64,000 nt of DNA from DATKJS01 sp050015275 (GTDB taxonomy: Bacteria; Acidobacteriota; Aminicenantia; Aminicenantales; Saccharicenantaceae). The DNA is taken from contig JBEKBS010000009.1 of NCBI GenBank assembly GCA_050015275.1, forward strand, positions 25,802-89,801, written 5' to 3'. Positions 26,628 to 35,672 of the stretch are shown in pieces; position 1 is the stretch's first letter, and each line of letters begins with the position of its first letter. The notes beneath the pieces were generated by a model. That model saw only the letters and a program-made list of their open reading frames with translations. It had not been told where the DNA came from and searched no databases. The translations under genes were made by a program, and so were the position numbers.

Positions 26628-26657
26628 GATATATTATAGGGGCCCCCTATTTGTCAA
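26628..26657 (-). promoter_or_regulatory. Promoter for the beta-propeller gene
   Basis: Minus strand perfect TTGACA (26657-26652), 18-bp spacer, TATATC (26633-26628). Confidence 0.5.
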
Positions 26658-26728
26658 TGGACGTTGAGGCGCTCCGCGAGTGAGGGGGAGCCCGGTCGAG
26701 GTCCCTCCCCGTGAAGCGAGGCCAGAGG

Positions 26729-27481
26729 TCAGTCCTGGCCCTGGGGCGGCCTTGCCCCGAAGATGAGGAATGCGGCGCAGAGGGCCATGAGGCCCAGCGA
26801 CAGCTTGTAGAGTGAGCGCCATTCGGGATTGGCCTCCCGCAGGATCTCGAACTCGTTGACGAAGGCCGTCTCACAAGCGCCGTTCCCCCGGTCGCTCCGG
26901 GTCGTGCTCGACACCCGGCGGTAGGGCGAATCCTTGATCCCGTACGACACGAGCCAGCCCTTGAAATGGATCTGATCGCCTTTCCTCGCGCTCATGATCG
27001 TTCGGGCTACCAGTGGATCCGCGGGGAGAAGGTGGTTGTTGGACAGGCAGTCCTCCTTGAAGATCCGGCCCGTCTCCTCGTCCGGATACGTGTAGAAGCA
27101 CGTGAAATCGCGGTTCCTGAACTTCATCCTCGTGTAAACGGCCGATTCGAGGTCCTTCCCCCAGAGGACGCAAACGTCCTTGATATTGATGTGGTCGTTC
27201 CAGGCCTCGTGAGAGATATCCACGAAGGAATTTGCGTGATGATAGGAGACGATCATCCCCCAGAGCTCATAAGTGAAGAGGGGCGTCACCGAGTATGTGA
27301 CGCCCTTGCGGACGGCGTCGAACGGCTCAGGAAGCTCGGAGTTCGTCTGGACCGGTTCCTGAAGGAGGTCCGGGAGGATCGCGGTCTTGCCGGGCAGGCG
27401 GTCCCTCATGAAGAATGACAGGACGAACGCCGCGGCCGCGGCCGCCAGGACGAATTTGGCCGGTTTCCGGAGCGGGATCAT
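26729..27481 (-). CDS. Two-TM membrane protein of unknown function
   Basis: About 250 residues, not recognised. One hydrophobic segment lies near the N-terminus (FVLAAAAAAFVLSFFM) and one near the C-terminus (LYKLSLGLMALCAAFLIFG). Between them is a ~180-residue soluble domain with WGKDLESAVYTRMKFRNRDF, FTCFYTYPDEETG and KGDQIHFKGWLVSYG, the last two recalling an OB-like or DUF-type domain. The soluble part would face the periplasm. ATG 27481 is taken; TTG 27499 would overlap the peptidase stop. It follows the M24 dipeptidase gene on the same strand with at most a few bases between, so the genes are co-transcribed. Confidence 0.65.
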   Translation of the reverse strand: MIPLRKPAKFVLAAAAAAFVLSFFMRDRLPGKTAILPDLLQEPVQTNSELPEPFDAVRKGVTYSVTPLFTYELWGMIVSYHHANSFVDISHEAWNDHINIKDVCVLWGKDLESAVYTRMKFRNRDFTCFYTYPDEETGRIFKEDCLSNNHLLPADPLVARTIMSARKGDQIHFKGWLVSYGIKDSPYRRVSSTTRSDRGNGACETAFVNEFEILREANPEWRSLYKLSLGLMALCAAFLIFGARPPQGQD

Positions 27482-27491
27482 TCCCGATTTC

Positions 27492-28673
27492 TCAGCCAAT
27501 GAGGATGAGCTCGGTTTGCGGGCGGCCGAGCCACTCGGCGCCCTTGTTCGTCACGACCACCATCTCCTCGACCGTGACGACCCCCTTGCCGGGAACGGTC
27601 AGCCGGGGCTCGATGGTGAAAACCATGCCTTCCTCGAGCTTCTGGAGCGGCTTCTGGGCATACTTCTCCCACTTCGGCCCGAGGAGCGCCGTGCCGTCAT
27701 GGGCGAAGCGGCCCGCCTGGTGGCCGAGGGCGTGGGGGAACTCGGCATAGCCCGCATCGAGGACGATCGACCGGGCGACGGCGTCGATCACGAGGCCCTG
27801 GACCCCCGGCTTCATGGCCCGGCGCGATTCATCGATGGCCCGGACGATGGTCCGGAAACCCTTCAGGACGTCCTCCGGCGCGCCCCTTTCGCCTTCCTTC
27901 AGGATGTAGAAGGTTCGCTGCATGTCGGAGCAGTAGGAGCTGACCTTGACCCCGAAGTCCATGTTGAGCACGTGGCCGCGCTCGACCACGCGATCGGTCG
28001 GGGAGTAATGGGCCTGGGCCGTCTCGGGTCCCGTGAAGACCGCCGGACAGGTCGATTGGCCCCACGCGAGCTGGAGCTTCCGGCGCTCGACCTCGGCCAA
28101 AATAAGGGCCGCGATCTCTTTCTCCGTCTTTCCGGGCCCGATGAACCCGGCCGCGACGGCGTAGATCTCCTCGGTGTGACGGACGGCCTCCTTCATCCAG
28201 GCGATCTCGGTCGCCGATTTCCTCTCCCTCAGGGCGGAGACGATCTTCTCGGCGGACATCAGCCGGTCCGCGAACCCGATCTCTCCAAGGAATTCCAGGA
28301 GGGTCAGGTACATGCCGTGGGTCAGGCCGTCGCAGATCTCGCTGCCTTTCGAGTAATTGAGGGCGATCGTCCTCGGATCGAGCTCTTTGAGATATTCGAG
28401 GAGGGGCTCCTTGATCCCCGTGACGAAGCCGACGACGTTGTCGTAGGCGCCCGTCTCCTCGATCCCTTTCTGATCGTAGAGGCCGACGATGGCCCGCGTC
28501 CGGCCGTCGGCGCCGACGATGAAGGCGGAGTGCCAGGTCACGTGTCCGGGGGCCAAGTACACGAGGGTCGGGTCGCCGTTGATCTCGCTCTCACGGGTGA
28601 AAGTGATCCAGCAGTCGACGCCGAATTCCCTGAGCAGGCCGACGGACTGTCTGACTTTTTCCTGGATGAGCAT
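27492..28673 (-). CDS. M24-family Xaa-Pro dipeptidase/aminopeptidase
   Basis: A 393-residue enzyme with an N-terminal creatinase-like domain and a C-terminal pita-bread domain. Ligands: NMDFGVKV and YCSDMQRTF (Asp, Asp), HALGHQAGRF (His), FTIEPR and VTVEEM (Glu). It is 68 residues shorter than the aminopeptidase P at 8346 and only distantly similar. AAGGAG precedes ATG 28673. The neighbour upstream in the operon is a POT peptide transporter, so import and cleavage of proline-containing di/tripeptides is a coherent role. Confidence 0.88.
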   Translation of the reverse strand: MLIQEKVRQSVGLLREFGVDCWITFTRESEINGDPTLVYLAPGHVTWHSAFIVGADGRTRAIVGLYDQKGIEETGAYDNVVGFVTGIKEPLLEYLKELDPRTIALNYSKGSEICDGLTHGMYLTLLEFLGEIGFADRLMSAEKIVSALRERKSATEIAWMKEAVRHTEEIYAVAAGFIGPGKTEKEIAALILAEVERRKLQLAWGQSTCPAVFTGPETAQAHYSPTDRVVERGHVLNMDFGVKVSSYCSDMQRTFYILKEGERGAPEDVLKGFRTIVRAIDESRRAMKPGVQGLVIDAVARSIVLDAGYAEFPHALGHQAGRFAHDGTALLGPKWEKYAQKPLQKLEEGMVFTIEPRLTVPGKGVVTVEEMVVVTNKGAEWLGRPQTELILIG

Positions 28674-28691
28674 GGTCCTTCTCCTTCCGGT

Positions 28692-30002
28692 CTAGGACGA
28701 AAAACGTTTGAGCTTTTTCATGAAGGCCAAAACGAGCACCGCGGCGATGGCCAGGAGCCCGGTCAGGATGAGGAAGAATTGGTGGTGGGCGAAGCGGCTA
28801 TAGGATTTCCCGAGCAGGCCGCTGCCGTAGCTCCCGGCGGCGGTGGCCGCGAACCAGCCACCCATCATCAGTCCCTGGATCTTCGGCGGCGCGACCTTGG
28901 AGACAAACGATTGGCCCATGGGAGAGATCAGGATCTCGGCCAGGGTGACGATGAAGTAGGTCCCGATGAGCCAGGCCGGCGACAGGATGGTTTGGTCCCT
29001 GTTCCCGCCGGCGAGGGACCCGAAGACCATGATGATCATGGCCAGGCTCATGATGAGCATGCCGAGGAAGATCTTGACCGGGGTCGAGGGTTCCTTGCCC
29101 CGCCGGTTCAGGGCGGCCAGGGCCGCGAGGAGGGCCGGGGTCAGCGCGAGGATGAAAAACGGCTCGAAGAACTGGTAGGTCTCGGGCCGGAGCCATTTGA
29201 GGCTGATCGTCGAGCGCTCGGCGAAAAGGGTCAGGCCGAAGGAATTCTGATAAAAGGCCACCCAGAAGAAGATGACGATGAGGAAGAGGATCACGAGGGT
29301 CGCGATGCGCTGGGCCTGTTCTTTTTTGTCCATGGCGGACGGTGCCCCCATGACGCTCGGAGTCTCCGATGGACGCGAGGTGTCCTTGGACGGTCCCATT
29401 TCCCGCTTCTTGACGTCGGCGACGCGGATATGCGGCCGGCCCATATCGAAGATGATCACGGCAAAGAGCATCCCCACCGCGGCCACCCAGAACGAGAGAT
29501 TATAGCTGTGGAAGACGGCGCTGTTGACCGTGGCCACGATGGGGGCGATCATGGCGCCCAGATTGACGCCCATATAATAGATGTTGAAGCCGGCGTCCTT
29601 GAGAGGGACTTTGTCGGCGTAGAGGTTGCCGACGAGGACGGCCATGTTGACCTTGAAGATGCCCGTTCCGACGGCGATCAGGAGGAGGCCGATGTAGAAC
29701 GTGGTGATATGGTCCGCCGATGATACGGCTAGCCCGACATAGCCGAGGGCCATTAGGAAAGCCCCGGCGCGGACCGTCCTGATCTGCCCGAAGACGCGAT
29801 CGCCGAGCCAGCCGCCGACGAGAGGCATGAAATAGCAGAGGGCCAGGAAGACCCCGTAGAAATCGCCCTTGCGGGAGTCGTTCCAGCCGAGGACCTTGTC
29901 CATGTAGAGGACGAGGAGGGCCATCAGCGTGTAAAAGCCGACGCGCTCCCACATCTCGGTGAAAAAGATGAACGGCAGTCCCTGGGGATGTTTTTTCAGC
30001 AT
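28692..30002 (-). CDS. POT/PTR2-family proton-dependent oligopeptide transporter
   Basis: A 436-residue inner-membrane carrier with about 12 to 14 hydrophobic segments. POT hallmarks: FTEMWERVGFYTLMALLVLY (ExxER-type proton/peptide motif) at the N-terminus, GGWLGDRVFGQ after helix 2, and NMAVLVGNLY, followed by GVNLGAMIAP. ATG 30002 has GGAAGG upstream; the extended frame to 30071 lacks family residues. It imports di- and tripeptides with protons. It is followed by an M24 dipeptidase (18 bases apart) that would process the peptides. Confidence 0.88.
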   Translation of the reverse strand: MLKKHPQGLPFIFFTEMWERVGFYTLMALLVLYMDKVLGWNDSRKGDFYGVFLALCYFMPLVGGWLGDRVFGQIRTVRAGAFLMALGYVGLAVSSADHITTFYIGLLLIAVGTGIFKVNMAVLVGNLYADKVPLKDAGFNIYYMGVNLGAMIAPIVATVNSAVFHSYNLSFWVAAVGMLFAVIIFDMGRPHIRVADVKKREMGPSKDTSRPSETPSVMGAPSAMDKKEQAQRIATLVILFLIVIFFWVAFYQNSFGLTLFAERSTISLKWLRPETYQFFEPFFILALTPALLAALAALNRRGKEPSTPVKIFLGMLIMSLAMIIMVFGSLAGGNRDQTILSPAWLIGTYFIVTLAEILISPMGQSFVSKVAPPKIQGLMMGGWFAATAAGSYGSGLLGKSYSRFAHHQFFLILTGLLAIAAVLVLAFMKKLKRFSS

Positions 30003-30041
30003 GTTGACGCCTTCCCGGAACCGGACATCGGTCCGGGGAGT

Positions 30042-30071
30042 ATCGTAATGAAAATGAGCCGGGAAAAGCAA
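30042..30071 (-). promoter_or_regulatory. Promoter for the POT-peptidase operon
   Basis: Minus strand TTGCTT (30071-30066), 18-bp spacer, TACGAT (30047-30042). Confidence 0.4.
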
Positions 30072-30081
30072 GGCGCGCGCA

Positions 30082-30110
30082 TTGACTTCGCGGGGCCTGC
30101 GTTATATAGT
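30082..30110 (+). promoter_or_regulatory. Promoter for the RhaT-like gene
   Basis: TTGACT (30082-30087), 17-bp spacer, TATAGT (30105-30110); +1 near 30117. Confidence 0.6.
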
Positions 30111-30133
30111 TCCCGGAAAATCGAGGAGACAGG

Positions 30134-31252
30134 ATGGCCCCCAATCCTTTTCTCGGAGTTTTTCTTCACGCCCTGGGCGGGTTCGCGGCCGGGAGCTTTT
30201 ACATCCCCTACAAGAAAGTCCGCGGCTGGGCCTGGGAGACCTACTGGCTGACGGGCGGGTTCTTCAGCTGGATCATCACGCCCTGGATCGTGGGGCTCCT
30301 GACCTGCCCCGATCTCATCAGGGTCATCAGGTCCGCTTCGCCCGGGACGCTCCTCTGGACGTACCTCTTCGGCGTGATGTGGGGGGTCGGCGGGCTGACC
30401 TTCGGCCTGAGCATGCGCTATCTCGGGCTGTCGCTCGGAATGGCCCTGTCGCTCGGCTTCTGCGCCGTCTTCGGCACCCTCGTCCCGCCGCTTTTCCACA
30501 GCCAGCTCGCGGGCATGGTCTCAACCCCCTCCGGCCGGATCGTCATCCTCGGGATCCTCGTCTGCCTGACCGGGATCGCCATGTGCGGCAGCGCCGGGAT
30601 GAGGAAGGAACGGGAGCTCTCCGACGCCGAGAAACGGGCCTCGATCGCCGAGTTCAGCTTCGTCAAGGGCGCCTGGGTGGCCACGTTCGCCGGCGTCATG
30701 AGCTCCTGCATGGCTTTTTCCTTCGCTGCCGGGAAGCCCATCGCCGCGGCCGCGGTGGCGAACGGGACGCCCCCTCTTTTCCAGAATTTTCCGGTCCTGA
30801 TCGTTGCCCTCTTCGGGGGGTTCACGACGAATTTTCTCTGGTGCGTCACGCTCAGCGTCCGGAACAGGACGGCAAGGGATTATCTGCGGGTCCAGGAGCC
30901 CATAACGCCGGCGGCGGAAACGGCTGCGGCCGCATCCACCCCGTTTCCCTCGCGCTCCCCGCGACCGTCGCTATTCTCCAACTATCTTTTCTCGGCCCTC
31001 GCCGGCATGACGTGGTACTTCCAGTTCTTCTTCTACGGGATGGGCACGACGAAGATGGGGAAGTATGACTTCTCGAGCTGGACCATCCACATGGCCTTCA
31101 TCATCACCTTCAGCAGCCTGTGGGGGATCTACTTCCACGAATGGAAGGGAACGGGCCGGCCGACGCGCCGGCTGGTCGTGGCCGGGATCGTCATCCTCAT
31201 CCTTTCGACGGTCGTCGTCGGGGTCGGCAACTACGTCGCCACGCTCAAGTAG
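30134..31252 (+). CDS. rhaT: L-rhamnose/proton symporter RhaT family
   Basis: A 372-residue inner-membrane protein with ten hydrophobic segments, the size and layout of RhaT in the drug/metabolite superfamily. It starts NPFLGVFLHALGGFAAGSFYIPYKKVRGWAWETYW, the hallmark RhaT N-terminus, and contains WGVGGLTFGLSMRYLGLSLGMALSLGFCAVFGTL. GAGGAGACAGG precedes the ATG. In other bacteria the family takes up L-rhamnose or related 6-deoxy sugars; no rhamnose catabolic genes are visible here, so the sugar is uncertain. It is transcribed divergently from the POT operon. Confidence 0.85.
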   Translation: MAPNPFLGVFLHALGGFAAGSFYIPYKKVRGWAWETYWLTGGFFSWIITPWIVGLLTCPDLIRVIRSASPGTLLWTYLFGVMWGVGGLTFGLSMRYLGLSLGMALSLGFCAVFGTLVPPLFHSQLAGMVSTPSGRIVILGILVCLTGIAMCGSAGMRKERELSDAEKRASIAEFSFVKGAWVATFAGVMSSCMAFSFAAGKPIAAAAVANGTPPLFQNFPVLIVALFGGFTTNFLWCVTLSVRNRTARDYLRVQEPITPAAETAAAASTPFPSRSPRPSLFSNYLFSALAGMTWYFQFFFYGMGTTKMGKYDFSSWTIHMAFIITFSSLWGIYFHEWKGTGRPTRRLVVAGIVILILSTVVVGVGNYVATLK

Positions 31253-31308
31253 GCGGTCAAGGGCAACCTCGCTGCCCGAAAAGGGGGCGGCCCGAGCTTC
31301 CCTTTTGG

Positions 31309-32412
31309 TCAGTCCGCGGACTTGACCCGGTCCCAGACCTTGATGTAGAGGGCGTTGGCTTCCTTCAGGTTGGCGATGATCTCGCTCTTCGCCAGGATTT
31401 CCTGTTTCACGAAGATGCCGGGATTGTTCCGGATTTCGGGATCGAGAAGCGGATAGGCGTCCTTGTTCGGGCAGAGATAATAGATGAAGTCCGTGTTCTC
31501 GGCGGCGACCTTCGGGTCGTGGAGGAAATTGATGAAGGCGTGGGCCAGGGCGACCTGGTCGGAGCTCTTCGGGATGACGAGGTCGTCGCAGGAGATGATC
31601 GTTCCCTCCTCGGGGATGAAGAAGCGGACGTCCGGGTTTTCCTTCCGGACCTGGAAAACGTCGCCGTTCCAGGCGTGGACCAGGAGGAACTCGCCGGAGG
31701 CCAGGCCAAGCTTGTACTGCTCGTTGTCGAACTTGGCCAGGTTCTTCTTCCAGCGCAGGAGGACCGCCTCGGCCTCGAGGAGCTCTTTTTCGTTGACGGT
31801 GTTGATGCTGTATCCCAGGGACTTGAGGGCGGCCCCGATCGATTCCCGCATGTCGTTGAACATGGTCATCCGGCCCTTGAGGTCCTTCCGGTCGAACATT
31901 TCCCAAGTCGGCCTGATATCCTTCACCCGGCCTTCGAGGTAGGCGATCCCGCTCCAGACGAGCATGTAGGGCACGGAATGGTCCATCGTCTTGTCGACCG
32001 TGATCTTGAGGAATTCCGGGTCCACGTGGCTGATATTCGGCAGCCGGGCATGGTCGAGCCGGAGGAGCATGTCCTGGTCGAACATCAGGCTGACCATATA
32101 GCTCGTCGGGGTGAGGACGTCGTATCCGGTCGCGCCCGCCTTGAGCTTGGCGTACATGGCCTCGTTCGATTCGAAGGTGTCGATGACGACGCGGCAACCG
32201 TTCTCTCGCTCGAACCTCCGGACGAGCTCGGGCTTGATGTAATCGGCCCAAGTATAGACGCTCAGGACCGGCCTCGATTTTCCGCAGCCGCCGGGGAATA
32301 GGAGCGACAAAGCCAGAAGGACAAGGATCGTGCGGGGCGGGGCCGGCCGGGTTCCGGCCGGGACGGCCGGCAAGCCTGGGGAACGCCTGTTTCCGGTTTC
32401 GGGATCCCTCAT
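31309..32412 (-). CDS. potD: Spermidine/putrescine ABC transporter substrate-binding protein
   Basis: A 367-residue protein. After a basic N-terminus, ILVLLALSLLFPGGC is a lipoprotein-type signal, so the mature protein is likely anchored by Cys. The mature part begins LSVYTWADYIKPELVRRFERENGCRVVIDTFESNEAMYAKL, the standard PotD/PotF opening, and continues with DHSVPYMLVWSGIAYL and AHAFINFLHDP. It binds polyamines outside the inner membrane and delivers them to PotBC. It is the last of four genes, 29 bases after potC. Polyamine is the best guess; some homologues bind other cationic ligands. Confidence 0.9.
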   Translation of the reverse strand: MRDPETGNRRSPGLPAVPAGTRPAPPRTILVLLALSLLFPGGCGKSRPVLSVYTWADYIKPELVRRFERENGCRVVIDTFESNEAMYAKLKAGATGYDVLTPTSYMVSLMFDQDMLLRLDHARLPNISHVDPEFLKITVDKTMDHSVPYMLVWSGIAYLEGRVKDIRPTWEMFDRKDLKGRMTMFNDMRESIGAALKSLGYSINTVNEKELLEAEAVLLRWKKNLAKFDNEQYKLGLASGEFLLVHAWNGDVFQVRKENPDVRFFIPEEGTIISCDDLVIPKSSDQVALAHAFINFLHDPKVAAENTDFIYYLCPNKDAYPLLDPEIRNNPGIFVKQEILAKSEIIANLKEANALYIKVWDRVKSAD

Positions 32413-32441
32413 CGCGGAATCCCTATTTAACCCCAGAACGG

Positions 32442-33215
32442 CTATCTTTTCAACCGGGCGAGCTTCTGGCTGGCGATGACGGCCGTGAGGGTCACGGCCA
32501 GGAGGAGGGTCGAAAGGGCGTTGATCATCGGCGGGTTTCCATACTTGATCATGCTGTAGATCCGGAGGGGGAGGGTCGTCGAGCCCGGGCCGGCGACGAA
32601 AAAAGTGATGACGAAATCGTCCACCGACAGGGTGAAGGCCAGGAGACCGCCCGCCGCCAACCCAGGGAGAAGGAGCGGGAGGAGGACCTTGAGGGTGCTC
32701 TGCCACCAGTTGGCGCCGAGGTCCTGGGCGGCCTCGATGAGCGAGAAATCGAAATCCTGGAGCCGGGCCAGGACGACCATCGCGACATAGCTCACCGAGA
32801 ACGTCACGTGGGCGAGGAAAATGGTGAAAAGGCCGAGGCCGGTCCCGGCCGCCACGAAGGCCATCAGAAGGCTGATGCCCATCAGGATCTCGGGGACGAC
32901 GAGAGGGGTATAGATCAAGGTGTAATGGACCCGCTGGAGGCGGCTCCCGGCGTAACGGTGCAGGGCGAAGGCGGCCGCCGTGCCCAGGACGAGCGAAACG
33001 GCCGTCGAGCTCACCGCGATGATGAGCGTGTTGCGGACAGACAGCCAGATCTCGGGGGAGTGGAAGAGCCTTGCGTACCAATCGAGGGTGAATCCCTGCC
33101 AGCTGCTCGAGAACCGGGCTGCGTTGAAGGAATTGACGACGAGGATGAGGATCGGCAGGTAGAAAAAGACGAGGATGAGAACGGTCATGGCCAACGGAAA
33201 ACGGCTCCTCTTCAC
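32442..33215 (-). CDS. potC: Spermidine/putrescine ABC transporter permease PotC
   Basis: A 257-residue permease with six hydrophobic helices and the EAA loop EAAQDLGANWWQSTLKVLLPLLLPG that contacts PotA. It opens RFPLAMTVLILVFFYLPILILVVNSF. The start is GTG 33215, supported by GGGGAGG upstream and by the four-base overlap with the potB stop (GTGA). Confidence 0.92.
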   Translation of the reverse strand: MKRSRFPLAMTVLILVFFYLPILILVVNSFNAARFSSSWQGFTLDWYARLFHSPEIWLSVRNTLIIAVSSTAVSLVLGTAAAFALHRYAGSRLQRVHYTLIYTPLVVPEILMGISLLMAFVAAGTGLGLFTIFLAHVTFSVSYVAMVVLARLQDFDFSLIEAAQDLGANWWQSTLKVLLPLLLPGLAAGGLLAFTLSVDDFVITFFVAGPGSTTLPLRIYSMIKYGNPPMINALSTLLLAVTLTAVIASQKLARLKR

Positions 33216-34297
33216 GGCGCCTCCCCGATGATGATCTCCGCCTTGTCTTTCTTCCGTTGGCGGACAAGCACGGCGATGAGGGGCGCCAGGACGGCCAGGA
33301 TCAGGACGGCCGAGAGGGCGGCCGCGTGCGGAAGGTTGCGGTCGACGAAGACCCTCTGGGCGATCTTGTTCCCGACCATCTCGCTGGCCGGCCCGCCGAC
33401 CAGGTCGGGGATGATGTAGGAGCCCAGGGCGGGGATGAAGACGACCAGGACCGCCGTCACGAGGCCGCGCCGGATCCCCGGGAGGAAGATCTTCCGGAAG
33501 GCCTGGAAGGGCTTGGCGCCGAGGTCCCGGGCCGCCTCGACCAGCCGGAAATCGAACTTCTCCGCGGCCGCGTAGATCGGAAGGATGGTGAACGGCAGGA
33601 AGGTGTACACCATGACCAGGACAACCGCCGCCGGATGATAGAGGAGCGTTGTTTGGGGGCCGGCGAGGCCGGTCGCCTCGAGGACTTTCTTGATCAGCCC
33701 CTCGGGGTGAAGGAGCGATCTCCAGGCGAAGACCCGGACGAGGAAGCTCGTCCAGAACGGCACGATGATGAGCATCAGGAGCCGGTTCTGCCATTTTTCG
33801 GGGGCCCGGGCGATGAAGTAACCTGTCGGGAGCGAGAAAAGGATGCAAAGCATGGTGGTCACGAGGCTTATCCAGACCGTCCGCCAGGCGATGACCAGGT
33901 ATCCGGCATTCCCCAGCGCGCGGATCGTTTCCAGGGTCCAGCCCGCCCCGATGCCGCCGTAAGGGTTAGCCGGGCGGAAGGCGATGGCGAAGACGAGCAG
34001 GGTCGGAATGACGATGAAGAGGGTGAGCCAGAACAGGGTCGGGAGCGAGATCAGCCACTCCTGGAACCTGCGCCGGCGGGGAGCTGTCTCGCCTCTTACT
34101 GGATCCGTCCGGACGCGGGCAGTCCCGGCTCCTGCCCGATTTGTCCAGATACGGGCAGCACCGTCTCTTGGCGGGGCAGCCCCGCTTCTTAGCGGGGCAG
34201 ATTTCGAGGAGCGAACATCAGAAGCGCGGCGGAGCGGCTCGGAGTCGCGCTTCTGGGAAATATCGGGATCAAAGGACTCTCTGCGACGGAGACTCAT
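33212..34297 (-). CDS. potB: Spermidine/putrescine ABC transporter permease PotB with unusual N-terminal extension
   Basis: A 361-residue permease; the core from about residue 85 has six helices and the EAA loop EAARDLGAKPFQAFRKIFLPG. The frame starts at ATG 34297, one base after the potA stop, and reads through about 80 extra residues rich in Arg, Ala and Gly before the first helix. The DNA for this extension is made of CTGCCC-led hairpin repeats (34095-34200), including a perfect GCCCCGCT/AGCGGGGC hairpin. No ATG, GTG or TTG in frame lies between the repeats and the first helix, so translation should pass through them. Confidence 0.88.
   Translation of the reverse strand: MSLRRRESFDPDISQKRDSEPLRRASDVRSSKSAPLRSGAAPPRDGAARIWTNRAGAGTARVRTDPVRGETAPRRRRFQEWLISLPTLFWLTLFIVIPTLLVFAIAFRPANPYGGIGAGWTLETIRALGNAGYLVIAWRTVWISLVTTMLCILFSLPTGYFIARAPEKWQNRLLMLIIVPFWTSFLVRVFAWRSLLHPEGLIKKVLEATGLAGPQTTLLYHPAAVVLVMVYTFLPFTILPIYAAAEKFDFRLVEAARDLGAKPFQAFRKIFLPGIRRGLVTAVLVVFIPALGSYIIPDLVGGPASEMVGNKIAQRVFVDRNLPHAAALSAVLILAVLAPLIAVLVRQRKKDKAEIIIGEAP
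34095..34200. repeat. Hairpin repeats inside the 5' part of potB
   Basis: Four degenerate CTGCCC-led units in a row on the minus strand. GCCCCGCT-TCTT-AGCGGGGC (34179-34198 on the plus strand) is a perfect 8-bp hairpin with 4-base loop; neighbouring copies are decayed. All units keep the potB frame. Confidence 0.55.
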
Positions 34298-34298
34298 C

Positions 34299-35462
34299 CT
34301 ATTCCCCGTTGAAGGGCTCGCCGACCTTCTGCGGCGGGACGGCAAGCAGGCCCTCGTCGGCCTTCCGGAAATGGTCGAGCATGAAACCGTCGTCGGCGTG
34401 CCACCAGATCCAGGCCTCGTCCTTCCAGCGCAGGGGTTTCTCGTCGAGGAAATAGCGGGCGTGCTGGCGGAGGACCTGGATCCTGTAGCCCGCGACCCGG
34501 ACCCAGTATTTCGTGTTCGAGCCGAGGTAGATGACGTCCTCGACGACGGCCGGGAGGTAATTCCGTTGCGGCTCTTCCTCGGGCCGCTCATGGGAGATAT
34601 GGATCTTCTCGGGCCGGATGCTGAGATAGATCGGCTGGACGGGCTGGAGGTGCTTGTCGTTGAAACAGAGGATCCCGGGCAGGCCCGCGATGTCCAGGCG
34701 GCAGTATTCGCGGTCCGGGCAATCGAGGACCCGGCCCTTGAGGAAATTCGTGTCGCCGATGAAGGCGGCGACGAAGCTCGTCCGGGGAGATTCATAGATC
34801 TCGGCCGGCGCCCCCACCTGCTCGATCCGGCCGCTGTCCATGACCGCGATCCGGTCGCTCAGGCTCATGGCCTCGGCCTGGTCGTGGGTGACGTAGAGAA
34901 AGGTGATCCCGACCTCGTCGTGGATGAGGTCGAGCTCGATGAGCATCTTCTGGCGGAGCTTGAGGTCCAGGGCCGCGAGCGGCTCGTCGAGAAGCAGGAC
35001 GTCGGGCCTGTTGATCAGGGCCCGGGCGACGGCGACCCGCTGTTTCTGGCCGCCGGAGAGGAGGTCGGGCCTCTTGTCGGCCTGGTCCGTCATCTGGATG
35101 AGGTGGAGCATTTTGTCGACCTCGGCGCCGATCTCCGTTTTCGGCCGCTTGGCGATGGCCAGGCCGAAGGCGATATTGTCCCGGACCGTCATGTGGGGGA
35201 AGAGGGCATAGCTCTGGAAGATCGTGTTGACCTTGCGCTCGTTCGGGGGGAGGTCGGTGATGTCCCGGCCGTCGAGGAACACGCGGCCGGCGTCGGGCTC
35301 TTCGAACCCGGCCGCGAGACGGAGCATGGTCGTCTTGCCGCAGCCGCTCGGCCCGAGGAGAGAAAAGAATTCCCCCTTCTTGATCTCCAGGGAAACGTCG
35401 CCGACCGCCTGGATGGTTCCGAAACGCTTGGAGACGCCGCGGAACTCCAGGAACTCAGCCAA
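34299..35462 (-). CDS. potA: Spermidine/putrescine ABC transporter ATPase
   Basis: A 387-residue ATPase. Walker A GPSGCGKTT, Q-loop QSYALFPHM, signature LLSGGQKQRVA, Walker B VLLLDEPLAALD, H-loop THD; the C-terminal ~130 residues form the TOBE-type regulatory domain (VYLSIRPEKI-like). It starts at TTG 35462 with AAGGAG nine bases upstream. First gene of potABCD, with a promoter at 35539-35567. Confidence 0.93.
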   Translation of the reverse strand: MAEFLEFRGVSKRFGTIQAVGDVSLEIKKGEFFSLLGPSGCGKTTMLRLAAGFEEPDAGRVFLDGRDITDLPPNERKVNTIFQSYALFPHMTVRDNIAFGLAIAKRPKTEIGAEVDKMLHLIQMTDQADKRPDLLSGGQKQRVAVARALINRPDVLLLDEPLAALDLKLRQKMLIELDLIHDEVGITFLYVTHDQAEAMSLSDRIAVMDSGRIEQVGAPAEIYESPRTSFVAAFIGDTNFLKGRVLDCPDREYCRLDIAGLPGILCFNDKHLQPVQPIYLSIRPEKIHISHERPEEEPQRNYLPAVVEDVIYLGSNTKYWVRVAGYRIQVLRQHARYFLDEKPLRWKDEAWIWWHADDGFMLDHFRKADEGLLAVPPQKVGEPFNGE

Positions 35463-35538
35463 CGAAGGGAACTCCTTGGTCGGAAGGGCTCGGGGCGGTG
35501 GAACACGGGAAAACGGGCATCGCTCGTCTCAAGGCCGT

Positions 35539-35567
35539 ATTATGAAAAAAATATCCCGGCATTTCAA
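35539..35567 (-). promoter_or_regulatory. Promoter for potABCD
   Basis: Minus strand TTGAAA (35567-35562), 17-bp spacer, CATAAT (35544-35539). It abuts the repeat element that begins at 35577. Confidence 0.55.
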
Positions 35568-35576
35568 TAATTATTA

Positions 35577-35672
35577 ATTCGGTGACACATAACTCATTAC
35601 CGAAATTAAGACATAAAGAATCGGGTGATCATTAGGTGATCATTAAGTGTATTGAGTTGTGCGTCACCGAAT
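35577..35672. repeat. MITE-like inverted-repeat element, copy A
   Basis: Ends ATTCGGTGAC (35577-35586) and GTCACCGAAT (35663-35672) are perfect inverse complements, and the pairing continues inward about 23 bp with a few mismatches (CACATAACTCATTAC against GTATTGAGTTGTGC). The centre holds a perfect tandem of the 11-mer GGTGATCATTA (35624-35645). A related element is at 37962-38047 on the other side of the serine hydrolase gene. Confidence 0.75.

Noticed and set aside
31120..32301. Plus-strand frame of 393 codons over potD
   Set aside because: Antisense of potD with no RBS or domain.
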